A stretch of 64,000 nucleotides of DNA from Bradyrhizobium ontarionense (lineage in GTDB: Bacteria > Pseudomonadota > Alphaproteobacteria > Rhizobiales > Xanthobacteraceae): positions 620,001 through 684,000 of the forward strand of contig NZ_CP088156.1 of NCBI RefSeq assembly GCF_021088345.1. Direction: 5' to 3'. The position numbers and the translations under genes are program-made. Position 1 is the first letter of the stretch. Each line of letters starts with the position of its first letter. Below the pieces are notes generated by a model, which was not told the DNA's origin, searched no databases, and saw only the letters and a list, made by a program, of their open reading frames with translations. Positions 1 to 8,512 of the stretch are shown piece after piece.

Positions 1-882
1 GCCGAGGTCGGACAGCCGATCGCGGTCTCCGACCTGATGCCGCAGGATGAGCTGCGCGAGACCCGCTTCTACCAGGAATGGGCCGCACCGCAGGGCATGG
101 TCGATTTCATTTCGACCGTGATCGACAAGTCCGCGACCTCGGCCGCACTGTTCGGTGTGTTCCGCTACGAGTCCGACGGCCTCGCCGACGACGCGGCGCG
201 CATGCGCATGCAACTGATCGCGCCGCACATCCGCCGAGCCGTGCTGATCGGCCGTCTGATTGATCTGAGGTCGGCGGAGGCGGCGGCCTTCGCCGAGGCG
301 TTGGAGCGGATGGCATGCGGCATCGGTCTCGTCGACCGGCTTGGGCGGCTGGTCCACGCCAATGCGGCCGGCCGGCAGTTGCTCGAGGCGGGCGAGCCGC
401 TGTTCACGCGTGACGGTCGCCTGGCGGCGCGCGATGGCCGAACGGATCAGGTGCTGCAGGACCTGATCGCTCGAAGCGGAGCCGGCGATGCGGCGGTGGA
501 CAACGGCGGGACCGCCATCTTGATGACGGCGCAGGACGGATCGCATCACGTCGCTCGCGTCCTGCCGCTGACATCGCGCGGACGCCGCGCGACGCGGCAG
601 ATGTCCGATCCGAGCGCTGCGATCTTCATGCGCCGCACCGTGCTCGACCCTGCGCAATCGCCCGAACTGATCGCCAAGGCCTATCGCCTGACACCCACGG
701 AGTTGCGCGTGCTGCTCGGCATCGTCGAGGTCGGCGGCGTTCCCGAGGTCGCGGGTCTGCTTGGCGTTGCCGAGACCACGATCAAGACTCACTTGCGCCG
801 CGTCTTCACCAAGACGGGGGCCGCACGGCAGGCCGATCTCGTCAGGATCGTCGCAGGCTTCGCCTCGCCGGTCGCCGGCTGA
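1..882 (+). CDS. LuxR-type HTH transcriptional regulator, 5' truncated by window edge
   Basis: The frame is open from base 1, so the true start lies upstream; 293 residues are visible. The last ~60 residues form a LuxR/GerE helix-turn-helix (TPTELRVLLGI, then GVAETTIKTHLRRVF, then a K-T-G-A turn). A weak PAS-like stretch (GIGLVDRLGRLVHAN) sits mid-protein. This fits a one-component regulator with an N-terminal sensor and C-terminal DNA-binding domain. The ligand is unknown. The Tet-type pump gene begins 78 bases downstream on the same strand and may be a target or a simple neighbour. Confidence 0.8.
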   Translation, partial: AEVGQPIAVSDLMPQDELRETRFYQEWAAPQGMVDFISTVIDKSATSAALFGVFRYESDGLADDAARMRMQLIAPHIRRAVLIGRLIDLRSAEAAAFAEALERMACGIGLVDRLGRLVHANAAGRQLLEAGEPLFTRDGRLAARDGRTDQVLQDLIARSGAGDAAVDNGGTAILMTAQDGSHHVARVLPLTSRGRRATRQMSDPSAAIFMRRTVLDPAQSPELIAKAYRLTPTELRVLLGIVEVGGVPEVAGLLGVAETTIKTHLRRVFTKTGAARQADLVRIVAGFASPVAG

Positions 883-960
883 GCAGCTCGGATTGCCGAC
901 CTCGGTGACGCGTGTATAAGTCGGCGCCCGCGGCCGGCACCCGCCAGCGGCGATAACCCG

Positions 961-2238
961 ATGGCCGTGATGTCCGATACCGAGCTGACGAATTCCGACG
1001 GCGTTTCGCCGCCGCAGGCGCCCCGCCGCGGCGCCGTCGCGTTCATCTTCGTCACCATCCTGCTCGACATGCTCGCGCTCGGGCTGATCATGCCGATCCT
1101 GCCCAAGCTGATCGAAAGCTTCGTCGGTAACGACACCGCGCAGGCGGCGCGCATCTTCGGCCTGTTCGGCACGGCCTGGGCGCTGATGCAGTTCGTGTTC
1201 TCGCCCGTGCTCGGCAGCCTGTCGGACCGTTTCGGCCGGCGGCCGGTCATCCTGCTGTCGAACTTCGGCCTGGCCGCGGACTACGTGCTGATGGCGCTGG
1301 CGCCGTCGCTCGCGTGGTTGTTCGTCGGGCGGCTGATCTCCGGCGTCACCTCGGCCAGCATCTCGACCGCGTTCGCCTACATCTCCGACCTGACGCCACC
1401 GGACCGGCGCGCGGCGATCTTCGGGCGTATCGGCGCAGCGTTCGGCGCGGGCTTCGTGCTGGGCCCCGCCACCGGCGGCCTGCTCGGCGACATCGACCCG
1501 CGGCTGCCGTTCTGGGCGGCGGCCGGGCTCAGCTTCGCCAATGCGCTGTACGGACTGCTGGTGCTGCCGGAGTCGCTGCCGTCAGAGCGGCGCAGTCCGT
1601 TCCGATGGCGAGCCGCAAGCCCGCTCGGTGCGCTGCAATTGCTGCGCTCGGATCGGATCCTCGGCGGACTGTCGGTCGTCAACTTCATCACCCAGCTTGC
1701 CCATGTCGTGCTGCCCTCGACCTTCGTGCTCTACGCGACCTATCGCTACGGCTGGGACACGCGAACGGTCGGCCTCACGCTGGCGATGGTCGGAATCTGC
1801 GCCATGGTGGTGCAGGGCGGGGCGGTGGGACTGATCGTCCGCGTGCTCGGCGAGCGCGGCGCGCTGATGCTCGGTCTGTGCGCGGGGACGATGGGCTTCC
1901 TGATCTTGGGCCTGGCGCCGACCGGGCCCTCGAGCTGGCTCGGCATCCCTGCGCTGGCGCTGTGGGGTGTCTCCGGCGCGGCGATCCAGGCGCTGATGAC
2001 GCGGCTGGTGCCGCCGGACAGACAGGGGCAATTGCAGGGCGCGACGTCGAGCGTGCAGAGCGTGGCCCAGCTCGCAGGTCCCTTCCTGTTCACGCTGACC
2101 TTTGCCTATTTCATCGGAGCCGCCGCGCCGGTGCATCTGCCCGGCGCGCCATTCCTGCTGGCGTCGGCGTTGTTGATCGTCGCGCTCGGGGTCGCAATCC
2201 GCACGCTTCGCGCCGGCGTCTTGAAACCCTCATCCTGA
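961..2238 (+). CDS. TCR/Tet-type major facilitator efflux transporter
   Basis: 425 residues, about 12 hydrophobic segments. The first membrane helix holds the LLDMLALGLIMPILP signature of drug:H+ antiporters, followed by MFS motif A, GSLSDRFGRRP (residues 85-95). Length and layout match the TetA-like DHA1 branch, which exports small molecules in exchange for protons across the inner membrane. The family includes tetracycline pumps, but many members act on other compounds, so the substrate is not predicted. The stop codon lies inside a hairpin shared with the convergent gene downstream. Confidence 0.85.
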   Translation: MAVMSDTELTNSDGVSPPQAPRRGAVAFIFVTILLDMLALGLIMPILPKLIESFVGNDTAQAARIFGLFGTAWALMQFVFSPVLGSLSDRFGRRPVILLSNFGLAADYVLMALAPSLAWLFVGRLISGVTSASISTAFAYISDLTPPDRRAAIFGRIGAAFGAGFVLGPATGGLLGDIDPRLPFWAAAGLSFANALYGLLVLPESLPSERRSPFRWRAASPLGALQLLRSDRILGGLSVVNFITQLAHVVLPSTFVLYATYRYGWDTRTVGLTLAMVGICAMVVQGGAVGLIVRVLGERGALMLGLCAGTMGFLILGLAPTGPSSWLGIPALALWGVSGAAIQALMTRLVPPDRQGQLQGATSSVQSVAQLAGPFLFTLTFAYFIGAAAPVHLPGAPFLLASALLIVALGVAIRTLRAGVLKPSS

Positions 2239-2276
2239 CGAGCATCGCGCAAGCGATGTGTCGCGCAGGACGAGGG
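2227..2276. repeat. Imperfect hairpin between convergent genes (repeat or terminator)
   Basis: Arms CCCTCATCCTG and CAGGACGAGGG pair with one mismatch, and an inner GCATCGC/GCGATGT pair extends the stem. It overlaps the MFS stop codon and ends 20 bases before the stop of the opposite-strand binding-protein gene. It could act as a two-way terminator. It also resembles common dispersed palindromes of Bradyrhizobium-type genomes. No U-tract is obvious. Confidence 0.5.
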
Positions 2277-2296
2277 CCACACGAGGGTCTAAGCGA

Positions 2297-3523
2297 TTAC
2301 TTCTTCACCAGCGGACAGTCGCTGGCTTCCAGCGGCTTGGCGGCATCCTCCGGCGCGATGGTCGCGATCAGCTTGTAGTAGTCCCACGGATATTTGGACT
2401 CTTCGGGCTTCTTGACCTCGAACAGATAGGCCGGGATCAGGCGGCGGCCGTCGGCGCGCAGCGGGCCCTTGCCGAACAGCGGATCGTCGGTCGGGATCTC
2501 CTTCATCTTGGCCACGACCTTGGCGCCGTCATGCGGATTGCCGCCGAGCGCTTCCAGCGCCTTCAGGTAATGCAGCGTGCCGGCGTAGTTGCCGGCCACC
2601 GTCATCGACGGCATCGTGCCCTTGGGCGACAGCTTCATGAAGCGGTTGGACCAGGCGCGGGTCTGCTCGTTGAGGTCCCAGTAGAACGACTCCGTGAAGG
2701 TCAGGCCCTGCGCGACCTTGAGGCCGAGCGCGTGCACGTCGTTGACGAACAAGAGCAGCGCGGCGAGCTTCTGGCCGCCTTGGACGATGCCGAACTCCGA
2801 GGCCTGCTTGATCGAGTTGGTGGTGTCGCCGCCGGCATTGGCGAGGCCGATGACCTTCGCCTTCGACGACTGCGCCTGCAGCAGGAAGGAGGAGAAGTCG
2901 GCGGTGTTGATCGGATGCTTGACCGAGCCGAGCACCTTGCCGCCGCTGTTGGTCACGACCGCGGAGGTGTCGCGCTCCAGCGCATGGCCGAACGCGTAGT
3001 CGGCGGTCAGGAAGAACCAGGTGTCGCCGCCGGCCTTGGTCAGCGCCTTGCCGGTGCCGTTGGCGAGCATGTAGGTGTCGTAGGTGAAGGAGATGGTGTT
3101 GGCGTTGCAGGCCTTGCCGGTGAGGTCGGCGGTCGCGGCGCCGGAGTTCAGCAGGATCGCGTTCTTCTCCTTGACGAGATTGGACACCGCCAGCGCCACG
3201 CCGGAGTTCGGCGTGTCCATGATCACGTCGACCTTCTGGTTGTCGAGCCACTGCCGGCCGATGCTGACGCCGACGTCGGGTTTGTTCTGGTGGTCGCCGC
3301 TGATCACCTCGATGGTCCAGCCCTTGGCCTTCATTCCCGAGTCTTCGACCGCCATGTTGATGGCCGCGACCGAGTTGGGGCCGCCGATGTCGGCGTACAG
3401 GCTGGACATGTCGTTGAGCACGCCGATCTTGACGACCTTGTCGTCGGCGAAGGCGGAGCCGGCAAAGCTGAGAGCGGTGGCAGCGAGCAACGCGGCAATA
3501 CGCCGCGCATGAGACGTCGTCAT
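2297..3523 (-). CDS. Branched-chain amino acid-type ABC transporter substrate-binding protein
   Basis: 408 residues starting MTTSHARRI, chosen because AGGGAGGA lies a few bases upstream. A Sec signal peptide ends near AFA-DDK at about residue 26. The mature protein is a type-I periplasmic binding protein (Leu/Ile/Val or urea/amide-binding family): the opening VVKIGVLNDMSSLYADIGG is typical. It would capture a small ligand in the periplasm for an ABC permease. No permease or ATPase gene is nearby, so it is an orphan here and the ligand is unknown. Confidence 0.88.
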   Translation of the reverse strand: MTTSHARRIAALLAATALSFAGSAFADDKVVKIGVLNDMSSLYADIGGPNSVAAINMAVEDSGMKAKGWTIEVISGDHQNKPDVGVSIGRQWLDNQKVDVIMDTPNSGVALAVSNLVKEKNAILLNSGAATADLTGKACNANTISFTYDTYMLANGTGKALTKAGGDTWFFLTADYAFGHALERDTSAVVTNSGGKVLGSVKHPINTADFSSFLLQAQSSKAKVIGLANAGGDTTNSIKQASEFGIVQGGQKLAALLLFVNDVHALGLKVAQGLTFTESFYWDLNEQTRAWSNRFMKLSPKGTMPSMTVAGNYAGTLHYLKALEALGGNPHDGAKVVAKMKEIPTDDPLFGKGPLRADGRRLIPAYLFEVKKPEESKYPWDYYKLIATIAPEDAAKPLEASDCPLVKK

Positions 3524-3664
3524 CAAAATCCTCCCTGATCGTGTCACGGCGGGGCTTCTTGGGCGCCCTTTGCCGACAGTCACCCTGGATAGCCGGTCTT
3601 GTGAGTTGCGGCAATGCGCCAAAAGGGGGGAGGCTCGCCCAAGGTTTGTGCGTCTCACTCAGCG

Positions 3665-4801
3665 TTAACGCAGGGCGTCCGAGGTCAGCCTGAATTTCTG
3701 GATACGCTTTCCGGTGTCGACCTCGGCGGTATAAACGTTGCCCTGCTTGTCGACGGCCATCGCATGCACCCAGTGGAATTGGCCCGCATTGCGGCCATTG
3801 TGGCCAAAGCTTCCGGCCACGCTGCCATCATCCCGCCTGATGATGCGGATCTCGTTGTTCTCGCCGTCGGCGGACAACAGATAGGTCTGCTTCGGATCGG
3901 GCCAGATCGCGACGTCCCACACCGCGCCGTTGCCCAGCGTGTTCTTCTCGAAGAACCACTCCTTCACGAACGTCCCATCCTTCCTGAACACCTGGATGCG
4001 GTCGTTGATGCGGTCGCAGACATAGACGAGGCCGTCGTCGGCGATCTTCACGCAGTGGACGGGATTGCCGAACTGCTGGGCGACGGGCGCCGCGGGATCG
4101 TAGGGCGCCTGCTTGCTATCATCGGGGACATGGCCATAGGCGCCCCAATGGCGCTTGTAGGCCAGCGTCGTCGCATCGAACACGATGACGCGGCGGTTGC
4201 CATAGCCGTCGGCGACGTAGATCTCGTTCGCGTCCTTGTCGATTGCGGTCTCCGCGGGCTTGCCGAGCTGGGTCGTGTCGTTCGAGCCCTTGCTCGGCGC
4301 GATCGCTCCGATCTGCGCGACGAACTTGCCGTCGAGCGTGAATTTCAGGATCGCATTGTCGTTGTCGGCATTGCCGCCGATCCAGACGAAGCCGCGCTCG
4401 TCGACCTCGATGCCATGCTCGCGGCCGACCCATTCATAGCCCGGGCCGGGTCCGCCCCAGGCGCGCAGCAGATTGCCGTCGGCGTCGAATTCCAGCACTG
4501 GCGGCGCCGGGATGCAGCATTTCGAACGGGGCGGGTTGAGCGCCGCGCCCTTCTCGTCTTCGGTCAGCGAGCGCGGCCGGTGAATGACCCAGATGTGGCC
4601 CTGGCTGTCCACGGTGATGCCGCCGACCTGGCCGAGGATCCAGTTGTTGGGAAGCTGCTTCGGCCACGATGGCTCGACGGCGAAGGTCGGGACCTCGGCG
4701 GCGCTGATGGTCCGAGAGAGCAGGACGCTGCCTGCGGCAATGACGAACAGCAGAATGATACGGGCAAGACCAATCGCGTGTCCGCGCGGCGCTCGCGTCA
4801 T
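3665..4801 (-). CDS. Exported NHL-repeat / six-bladed beta-propeller protein
   Basis: 378 residues. The start MTRAPRG is preferred over a site 30 bases upstream because GGGAGGA sits just before it. A hydrophobic signal segment (residues ~10-33, ending near ISAAE) precedes repeated propeller strands such as GQVGGITVDSQGHIWVIHR, REHGIEVDERGFVWIGG and HWVHAMAVDKQGNVYTAE. This is the NHL repeat pattern, also found in peptidyl-alpha-hydroxyglycine amidating lyase-like proteins. No catalytic assignment is possible, so it may be a binding protein or a lactonase/lyase. It precedes the binding-protein gene on the same strand, 141 bases away. Confidence 0.8.
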   Translation of the reverse strand: MTRAPRGHAIGLARIILLFVIAAGSVLLSRTISAAEVPTFAVEPSWPKQLPNNWILGQVGGITVDSQGHIWVIHRPRSLTEDEKGAALNPPRSKCCIPAPPVLEFDADGNLLRAWGGPGPGYEWVGREHGIEVDERGFVWIGGNADNDNAILKFTLDGKFVAQIGAIAPSKGSNDTTQLGKPAETAIDKDANEIYVADGYGNRRVIVFDATTLAYKRHWGAYGHVPDDSKQAPYDPAAPVAQQFGNPVHCVKIADDGLVYVCDRINDRIQVFRKDGTFVKEWFFEKNTLGNGAVWDVAIWPDPKQTYLLSADGENNEIRIIRRDDGSVAGSFGHNGRNAGQFHWVHAMAVDKQGNVYTAEVDTGKRIQKFRLTSDALR

Positions 4802-4954
4802 GGCATCCTCCCCGATGTGTGCTGCGGTCATCCGCTTATGAGCGCAGTCAATCGCGGGCAGGGCGGGGTGTCAATCGCGCCGACGGCCGGGTGTCGAGGC
4901 CTCCATTATGCGCGATGAGGAACTGGCGGACCGGGCTGCGCCAACCCGCGTCAC

Positions 4955-5632
4955 TCACCGACGCGGTTCATTTCTCTTCTTGAGCAGACCGAGGGGGCCG
5001 CAAGTCCTGCGCTTCTTCTCGGCCGCTGGAGGCGTCTGTACCGCGGTCGGCCGCAGGAAGCGCGTCAGCATGATCCGCAGATGTTCGGTGCTCTGCTTGA
5101 TGTCGACGGTCGGATTGCGGATCGGCAGCGCGCGTGCGCCGTCGACGATGGCCAACAGCACGTTTGCGGTCGCTTCGGGATCGAGGCCGGGATCGACGTT
5201 TCCCCGGCGCTGCGCCTCGGTGAGGAAGCCCACCAGCAACGTCCGCATCGCGCGCGCATGCTCGTGGACGATGCGGGCGAAAGCCGGATTGCGGCAGGCT
5301 TCCGCCAGGGCCTCGGCGCTGAGGACCTGAGCCTCGGGCCGATGGATGCTGGTGTTCTCGATCTCCGTCAGCAACGCCTCGATCACGTCGGGCGACGCCA
5401 GGATCGCTTCGAAGCGTGAGGCGGCACGGGCCAGGCTGTCCTGTACCAGGGCCTCGACGATGGTCTCCTTGCTGGGAAAGTAATGGTAGAGATGTCCCGG
5501 GCTGATCCCCGCCTCGACGCAGATATCGGTCGTGCTGGCGCCGTGGAAGCCGTCCCTGACGAAGCAGCGCAACGCGGCGTGAAGGATCTCTCCGCGCTTC
5601 TGCCCGTGCCTGACCGGGTCGACCTTCCTCAT
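4955..5632 (-). CDS. TetR-family transcriptional regulator
   Basis: 225 residues from MRKVDPVRHG; other in-frame starts lie at 5647 (ATG) and 5668 (TTG) and none has a strong ribosome site. The N-terminal TetR helix-turn-helix is clear: REILHAALRCFVRDGFHG, then TTDICVEAGISPGHLYHYFPSKE. The C-terminal ligand domain is a typical all-helical one (DSLARAASRFEAIL onward). The C-terminus ends in a basic tail. It is divergent from the lipoprotein operon starting near 5822, with an AT-rich gap between, so control of that operon is a reasonable guess. Confidence 0.88.
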   Translation of the reverse strand: MRKVDPVRHGQKRGEILHAALRCFVRDGFHGASTTDICVEAGISPGHLYHYFPSKETIVEALVQDSLARAASRFEAILASPDVIEALLTEIENTSIHRPEAQVLSAEALAEACRNPAFARIVHEHARAMRTLLVGFLTEAQRRGNVDPGLDPEATANVLLAIVDGARALPIRNPTVDIKQSTEHLRIMLTRFLRPTAVQTPPAAEKKRRTCGPLGLLKKRNEPRR

Positions 5633-5710
5633 CGTGCCATGTCCCATTTCCCCATCGTGCCGCTTCAAGTCCCGGCGCCTCAGTCCTGCCCGGGTTCGGA
5701 GCGCGACAAC

Positions 5711-5803
5711 AACCCCTTGTAATATAAAATAATATTTCCGCCCAATTGATCCAGAGAATTTGATCTAGTGTCATTGGACAGACGCGTCGGTGTATCGTAA
5801 GTT
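5711..5803. promoter_or_regulatory. AT-rich divergent control region
   Basis: Between the TetR gene and the lipoprotein operon there is an unusually AT-rich run with a near-palindrome AATATAAAATAATATT, a plausible TetR operator. A weak rightward promoter could be TTGGAC (5774-5779) with TAAGTT (5798-5803). Inference only. Confidence 0.3.
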
Positions 5804-5821
5804 AGAGTGAGTTATCTATCA

Positions 5822-6730
5822 ATGAGCGCCCCTGGCATGACGCGTATGGCCTCGATGAAGCGGACTGCCCTCGTGTCCCTTGTCCTGGCCAATGCGGGGT
5901 GCGCGAGCGCGCCGCTGGAGCGGGCCGGCTCACTGAAAAGCTACGACCGTCTCGCCGATGCCAACGGCCTGGTGACGCGCGCGCAGATCAAGGTGAACAA
6001 GAAGGAGCTGCTCGAGGCCAAGACGATCCGGATCGAGCCCACCGCCTTTCCACCGCGCCCGGACGTCGCGCTCGATGAGGGCGAGCGGAAGCTCGTGGCC
6101 AACGCCATCAGCCGCGAGATGTGTCTGAGGTTGAGTGAACGTTTCCAGATCGTCTCATCGGCCGAGGAAGCGGACCTGACAGTCAAGGCCACCGTCACCC
6201 ATGCAACGCCGACCAATGCGACGGCATCGGCAGCCTCGCAGGCTGCCTCGATTGCCAAGAGCGTCGCGCTGCCGGGCGTTCCCGTGCCGGTGCCGCGGCT
6301 CCCGGTCGGGCTGGGCACCTTGTCCGTCGAGGCCGAGGCGCGCGATTTCGCTGGCTTCCAGAAGGCGGCGATGGTGTGGGCGCGCGGCGCCAACTCGGTG
6401 TCGACGGCCCGCATGGCCAATGACGGCGACGCCTATGACCTCGCCGCCGAGTTCGGCGCCGATTTCGCCAGGCTGGTGTCGACCGGCGAGTCGCCGTTTG
6501 GTGGGCTGCCGTCGCTGCCGTCCGTCGCCAGCGTTCCCGCCAAGCTTGGCGGCGCCCCCAAATATGCCGCATGCGAGCAGTATGGACGCTTTCCCGGCTT
6601 GAAGGGCTTCGTCGGCGCAGGCCTCGGGCTGCCGCCGGGCTGGACCGACAAGGGCGCTGACGAGGCGAAACCCACCCCGCCGCAGTCGTCGCCGGAGGTC
6701 GCAAGCGTGGAGCAGCAACACTCGCGATGA
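5822..6730 (+). CDS. DUF3313-like lipoprotein
   Basis: About 302 residues; several Met codons (5807 GTG, 5822, 5837, 5846, 5855) compete and no ribosome site decides. A hydrophobic N-terminus ends in LANAGC, an imperfect lipobox, so lipidation is likely but not certain. The body (KTIRIEPTAF, LVANAISREMCLRLSERFQIV, ADLTVKATVTH) matches the DUF3313 pattern as I recall it: an envelope lipoprotein of unknown role. The stop overlaps the next start in ATGA, so it is translationally coupled to the patatin-like gene. Confidence 0.75.
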   Translation: MSAPGMTRMASMKRTALVSLVLANAGCASAPLERAGSLKSYDRLADANGLVTRAQIKVNKKELLEAKTIRIEPTAFPPRPDVALDEGERKLVANAISREMCLRLSERFQIVSSAEEADLTVKATVTHATPTNATASAASQAASIAKSVALPGVPVPVPRLPVGLGTLSVEAEARDFAGFQKAAMVWARGANSVSTARMANDGDAYDLAAEFGADFARLVSTGESPFGGLPSLPSVASVPAKLGGAPKYAACEQYGRFPGLKGFVGAGLGLPPGWTDKGADEAKPTPPQSSPEVASVEQQHSR

Positions 6731-7968
6731 CGCCTGCCGCCTCCTTCCGCGCCATCGTATCGCGCTTCGCCGTGGTGCTCGCCGCGTCGCTGCAGCTGGC
6801 GGCGTGCGCCGCGGTCATGCCGCGCAATGCGCCGCCCGAGATGGCGGCTGTCAGCGCCGAGCCGGTCGGCTTCCGCAACGTTCGCTACTGGGGCGATGAG
6901 CCGGAGCCGCGCTTTGCCGAGGCCTCGGTGCAGCGTGCATCGGCCGAGATCCCCGTGTCGCGTCCGCTCAATTTCCTGGCGATCTCCGGCGGCGCCGAGA
7001 ACGGCGCGTTCGGCGCCGGGCTGCTGGTCGGCTGGGGCGAGGCCGGCAACCGGCCCGCGTTCGACATGGTGACGGGCGTGAGCTCGGGCGCGCTGATCGC
7101 GCCCTTCGTCTTCCTGGGGCGCCAGCATGATGACCGGCTGCAGGAGGTGTTCACCGCCTATGAGCGCAAGGACATCTTCACCGTCAACATTCCCGGCCTG
7201 CTGCAGGGCTCGGCGCTCGCCGACAACACGCCGCTGTCGCGGTTGATCGAGAAATATGTCGACGCTGCGTTTCTCCGCGACGTCGCGCGCGAGAGCAGCA
7301 AGGGCAGGGTGCTCTTGATCGGCACCACCAATCTCGATGCGCAGCGGCCGGTGCTGTGGGACATGGGCCGCATCGCGGCAGTCGATACGCCGGAGGCGAT
7401 CGATCTGTTCCGCAAGGTGCTGCTGGCCTCGGCGACTGTGCCCGGCGCTTTCGCGCCGGTTCGCATCAAGGTACGGATCGGCGACAAGGACTATGACGAG
7501 CTGCATGTCGATGGCGGCGTGACCCGGCAGGTGTTCATCGGTCCGTCGGTGCTGCGCCTGGTGTCCGGCCGCGGCCCGCGGCGAAGCGTGAGCGGCGCGC
7601 ATCTCTACGTGATCCGCAACGCCCGCATCGATCCGCAATGGGACAGCGTCGGCGCCGACGTGCTCTCGGTGACGCAGCGCTCGCTGTCCACCCTGATCAA
7701 GAATCAGGGCATCGGCGACATCTATCGCATCTACTCTGTGGCAAGGTTCAACGGCATCGATTTCAACCTCGCCAGCGTGCCCTCCGACTTCCAGGCCAAG
7801 TCCGACGGGCCGTTCGACCGCAACTACATGACCGCGCTGTTCGATCGCGGCCAGGCGATGGGCCGGCGTGGCTATCCCTGGGTGAAGAACCTGCCGGGCC
7901 TGCAGTCCAACGAGCACGGCATCACGGCGCAGCTGCCTACGCGCACCATGGCGGCGGCGTCGCGATGA
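6727..7968 (+). CDS. Patatin-like phospholipase family lipoprotein
   Basis: 413 residues. The signal peptide ends in the lipobox LAAC (Cys27). The patatin fold is shown by the glycine-rich oxyanion segment GGAENGAFGAG, the nucleophile elbow GVSSG (Ser-Asp dyad enzymes use GxSxG) and the Asp-bearing DGGV later on. It should be a membrane-anchored acyl hydrolase acting on lipids or acyl esters in the periplasm. It is the middle gene of three lipoprotein genes joined by 4-base ATGA overlaps. Substrate unknown. Confidence 0.85.
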   Translation: MTPAASFRAIVSRFAVVLAASLQLAACAAVMPRNAPPEMAAVSAEPVGFRNVRYWGDEPEPRFAEASVQRASAEIPVSRPLNFLAISGGAENGAFGAGLLVGWGEAGNRPAFDMVTGVSSGALIAPFVFLGRQHDDRLQEVFTAYERKDIFTVNIPGLLQGSALADNTPLSRLIEKYVDAAFLRDVARESSKGRVLLIGTTNLDAQRPVLWDMGRIAAVDTPEAIDLFRKVLLASATVPGAFAPVRIKVRIGDKDYDELHVDGGVTRQVFIGPSVLRLVSGRGPRRSVSGAHLYVIRNARIDPQWDSVGADVLSVTQRSLSTLIKNQGIGDIYRIYSVARFNGIDFNLASVPSDFQAKSDGPFDRNYMTALFDRGQAMGRRGYPWVKNLPGLQSNEHGITAQLPTRTMAAASR

Positions 7969-8303
7969 CGGCATCCAGGACCAGCCATGGCTGCGTTGGA
8001 ATGAGCGCAGCCCGCGCCGCCACGCGCGCTGCACTGCTCGCGATCGCGTTGCTGATGCCCTTGCTGCTCGGCGGCTGCGCGACGTCGGTCACGCCGCCGG
8101 CTGACGCCACGCAATTCCACAACACCTACAACTATCTTCCGGTGAACGATGTGCCTGCCGACGACACGCGGCCGGCGCTGTCGGCGGAGGAGCAGGAGAA
8201 GCTCCGCAAGGAGCTGTCGGCGGTGCGCGACCGCCAGACGCCGGGTGCTGCCAAACCTGCGGCTGCTGCCAAGCCTGCTGCTGCGAAGCCTGCCGCCAAA
8301 TAG
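7965..8303 (+). CDS. Small lipoprotein with Ala/Lys/Pro tail
   Basis: 112 residues, start ATG overlapping the stop of the patatin-like gene by four bases. A hydrophobic segment (residues 22-37) ends in LLGGC, a good lipobox with Cys38. The mature part is short, contains a charged helix (SAEEQEKLRKELSAVRDR) and ends in repeated A-A-K-P units, like peptidoglycan-reaching or flexible tails of small lipoproteins. No family is recognised. Its coupling suggests it works with the hydrolase upstream. An alternative start is at 8001. Confidence 0.7.
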   Translation: MTASRTSHGCVGMSAARAATRAALLAIALLMPLLLGGCATSVTPPADATQFHNTYNYLPVNDVPADDTRPALSAEEQEKLRKELSAVRDRQTPGAAKPAAAAKPAAAKPAAK

Positions 8304-8356
8304 GCGCGAGCGGCGCTCCGGCATGCGTCGTTGGAATGCGAGATCGTCGCTCCAAT

Positions 8357-8436
8357 CGTCATTGCGAGCGCAGCGAAGCCATCCAGAATCGTTTTACGGC
8401 CCGAGCCTGGATTGCTTCGCGGCGCTCGCAATGACG
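8357..8436. repeat. CGTCATTGCGAG palindromic repeat, copy 1
   Basis: The left arm begins CGTCATTGCGAGCGCAGCG and the right arm ends CGCTCGCAATGACG, with CCATCCAG/CTGGATTGC inside. The same element recurs at 14200-14287, and a minimal form lies at 37091-37121. It lies between two convergent genes. Confidence 0.85.
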
Positions 8437-8512
8437 GACGAGAGATGGAGCGCCTCTCTCGACCGTCATTCGTAAGGATGCATTCCGGGCAGCGGCGGAC
8501 GGCGCGAAAGCA

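Noticed and set aside
2258..3538. Rightward open frame of ~426 codons
   Set aside because: Antisense to the substrate-binding protein gene, which has a signal peptide, ribosome site and family motifs.
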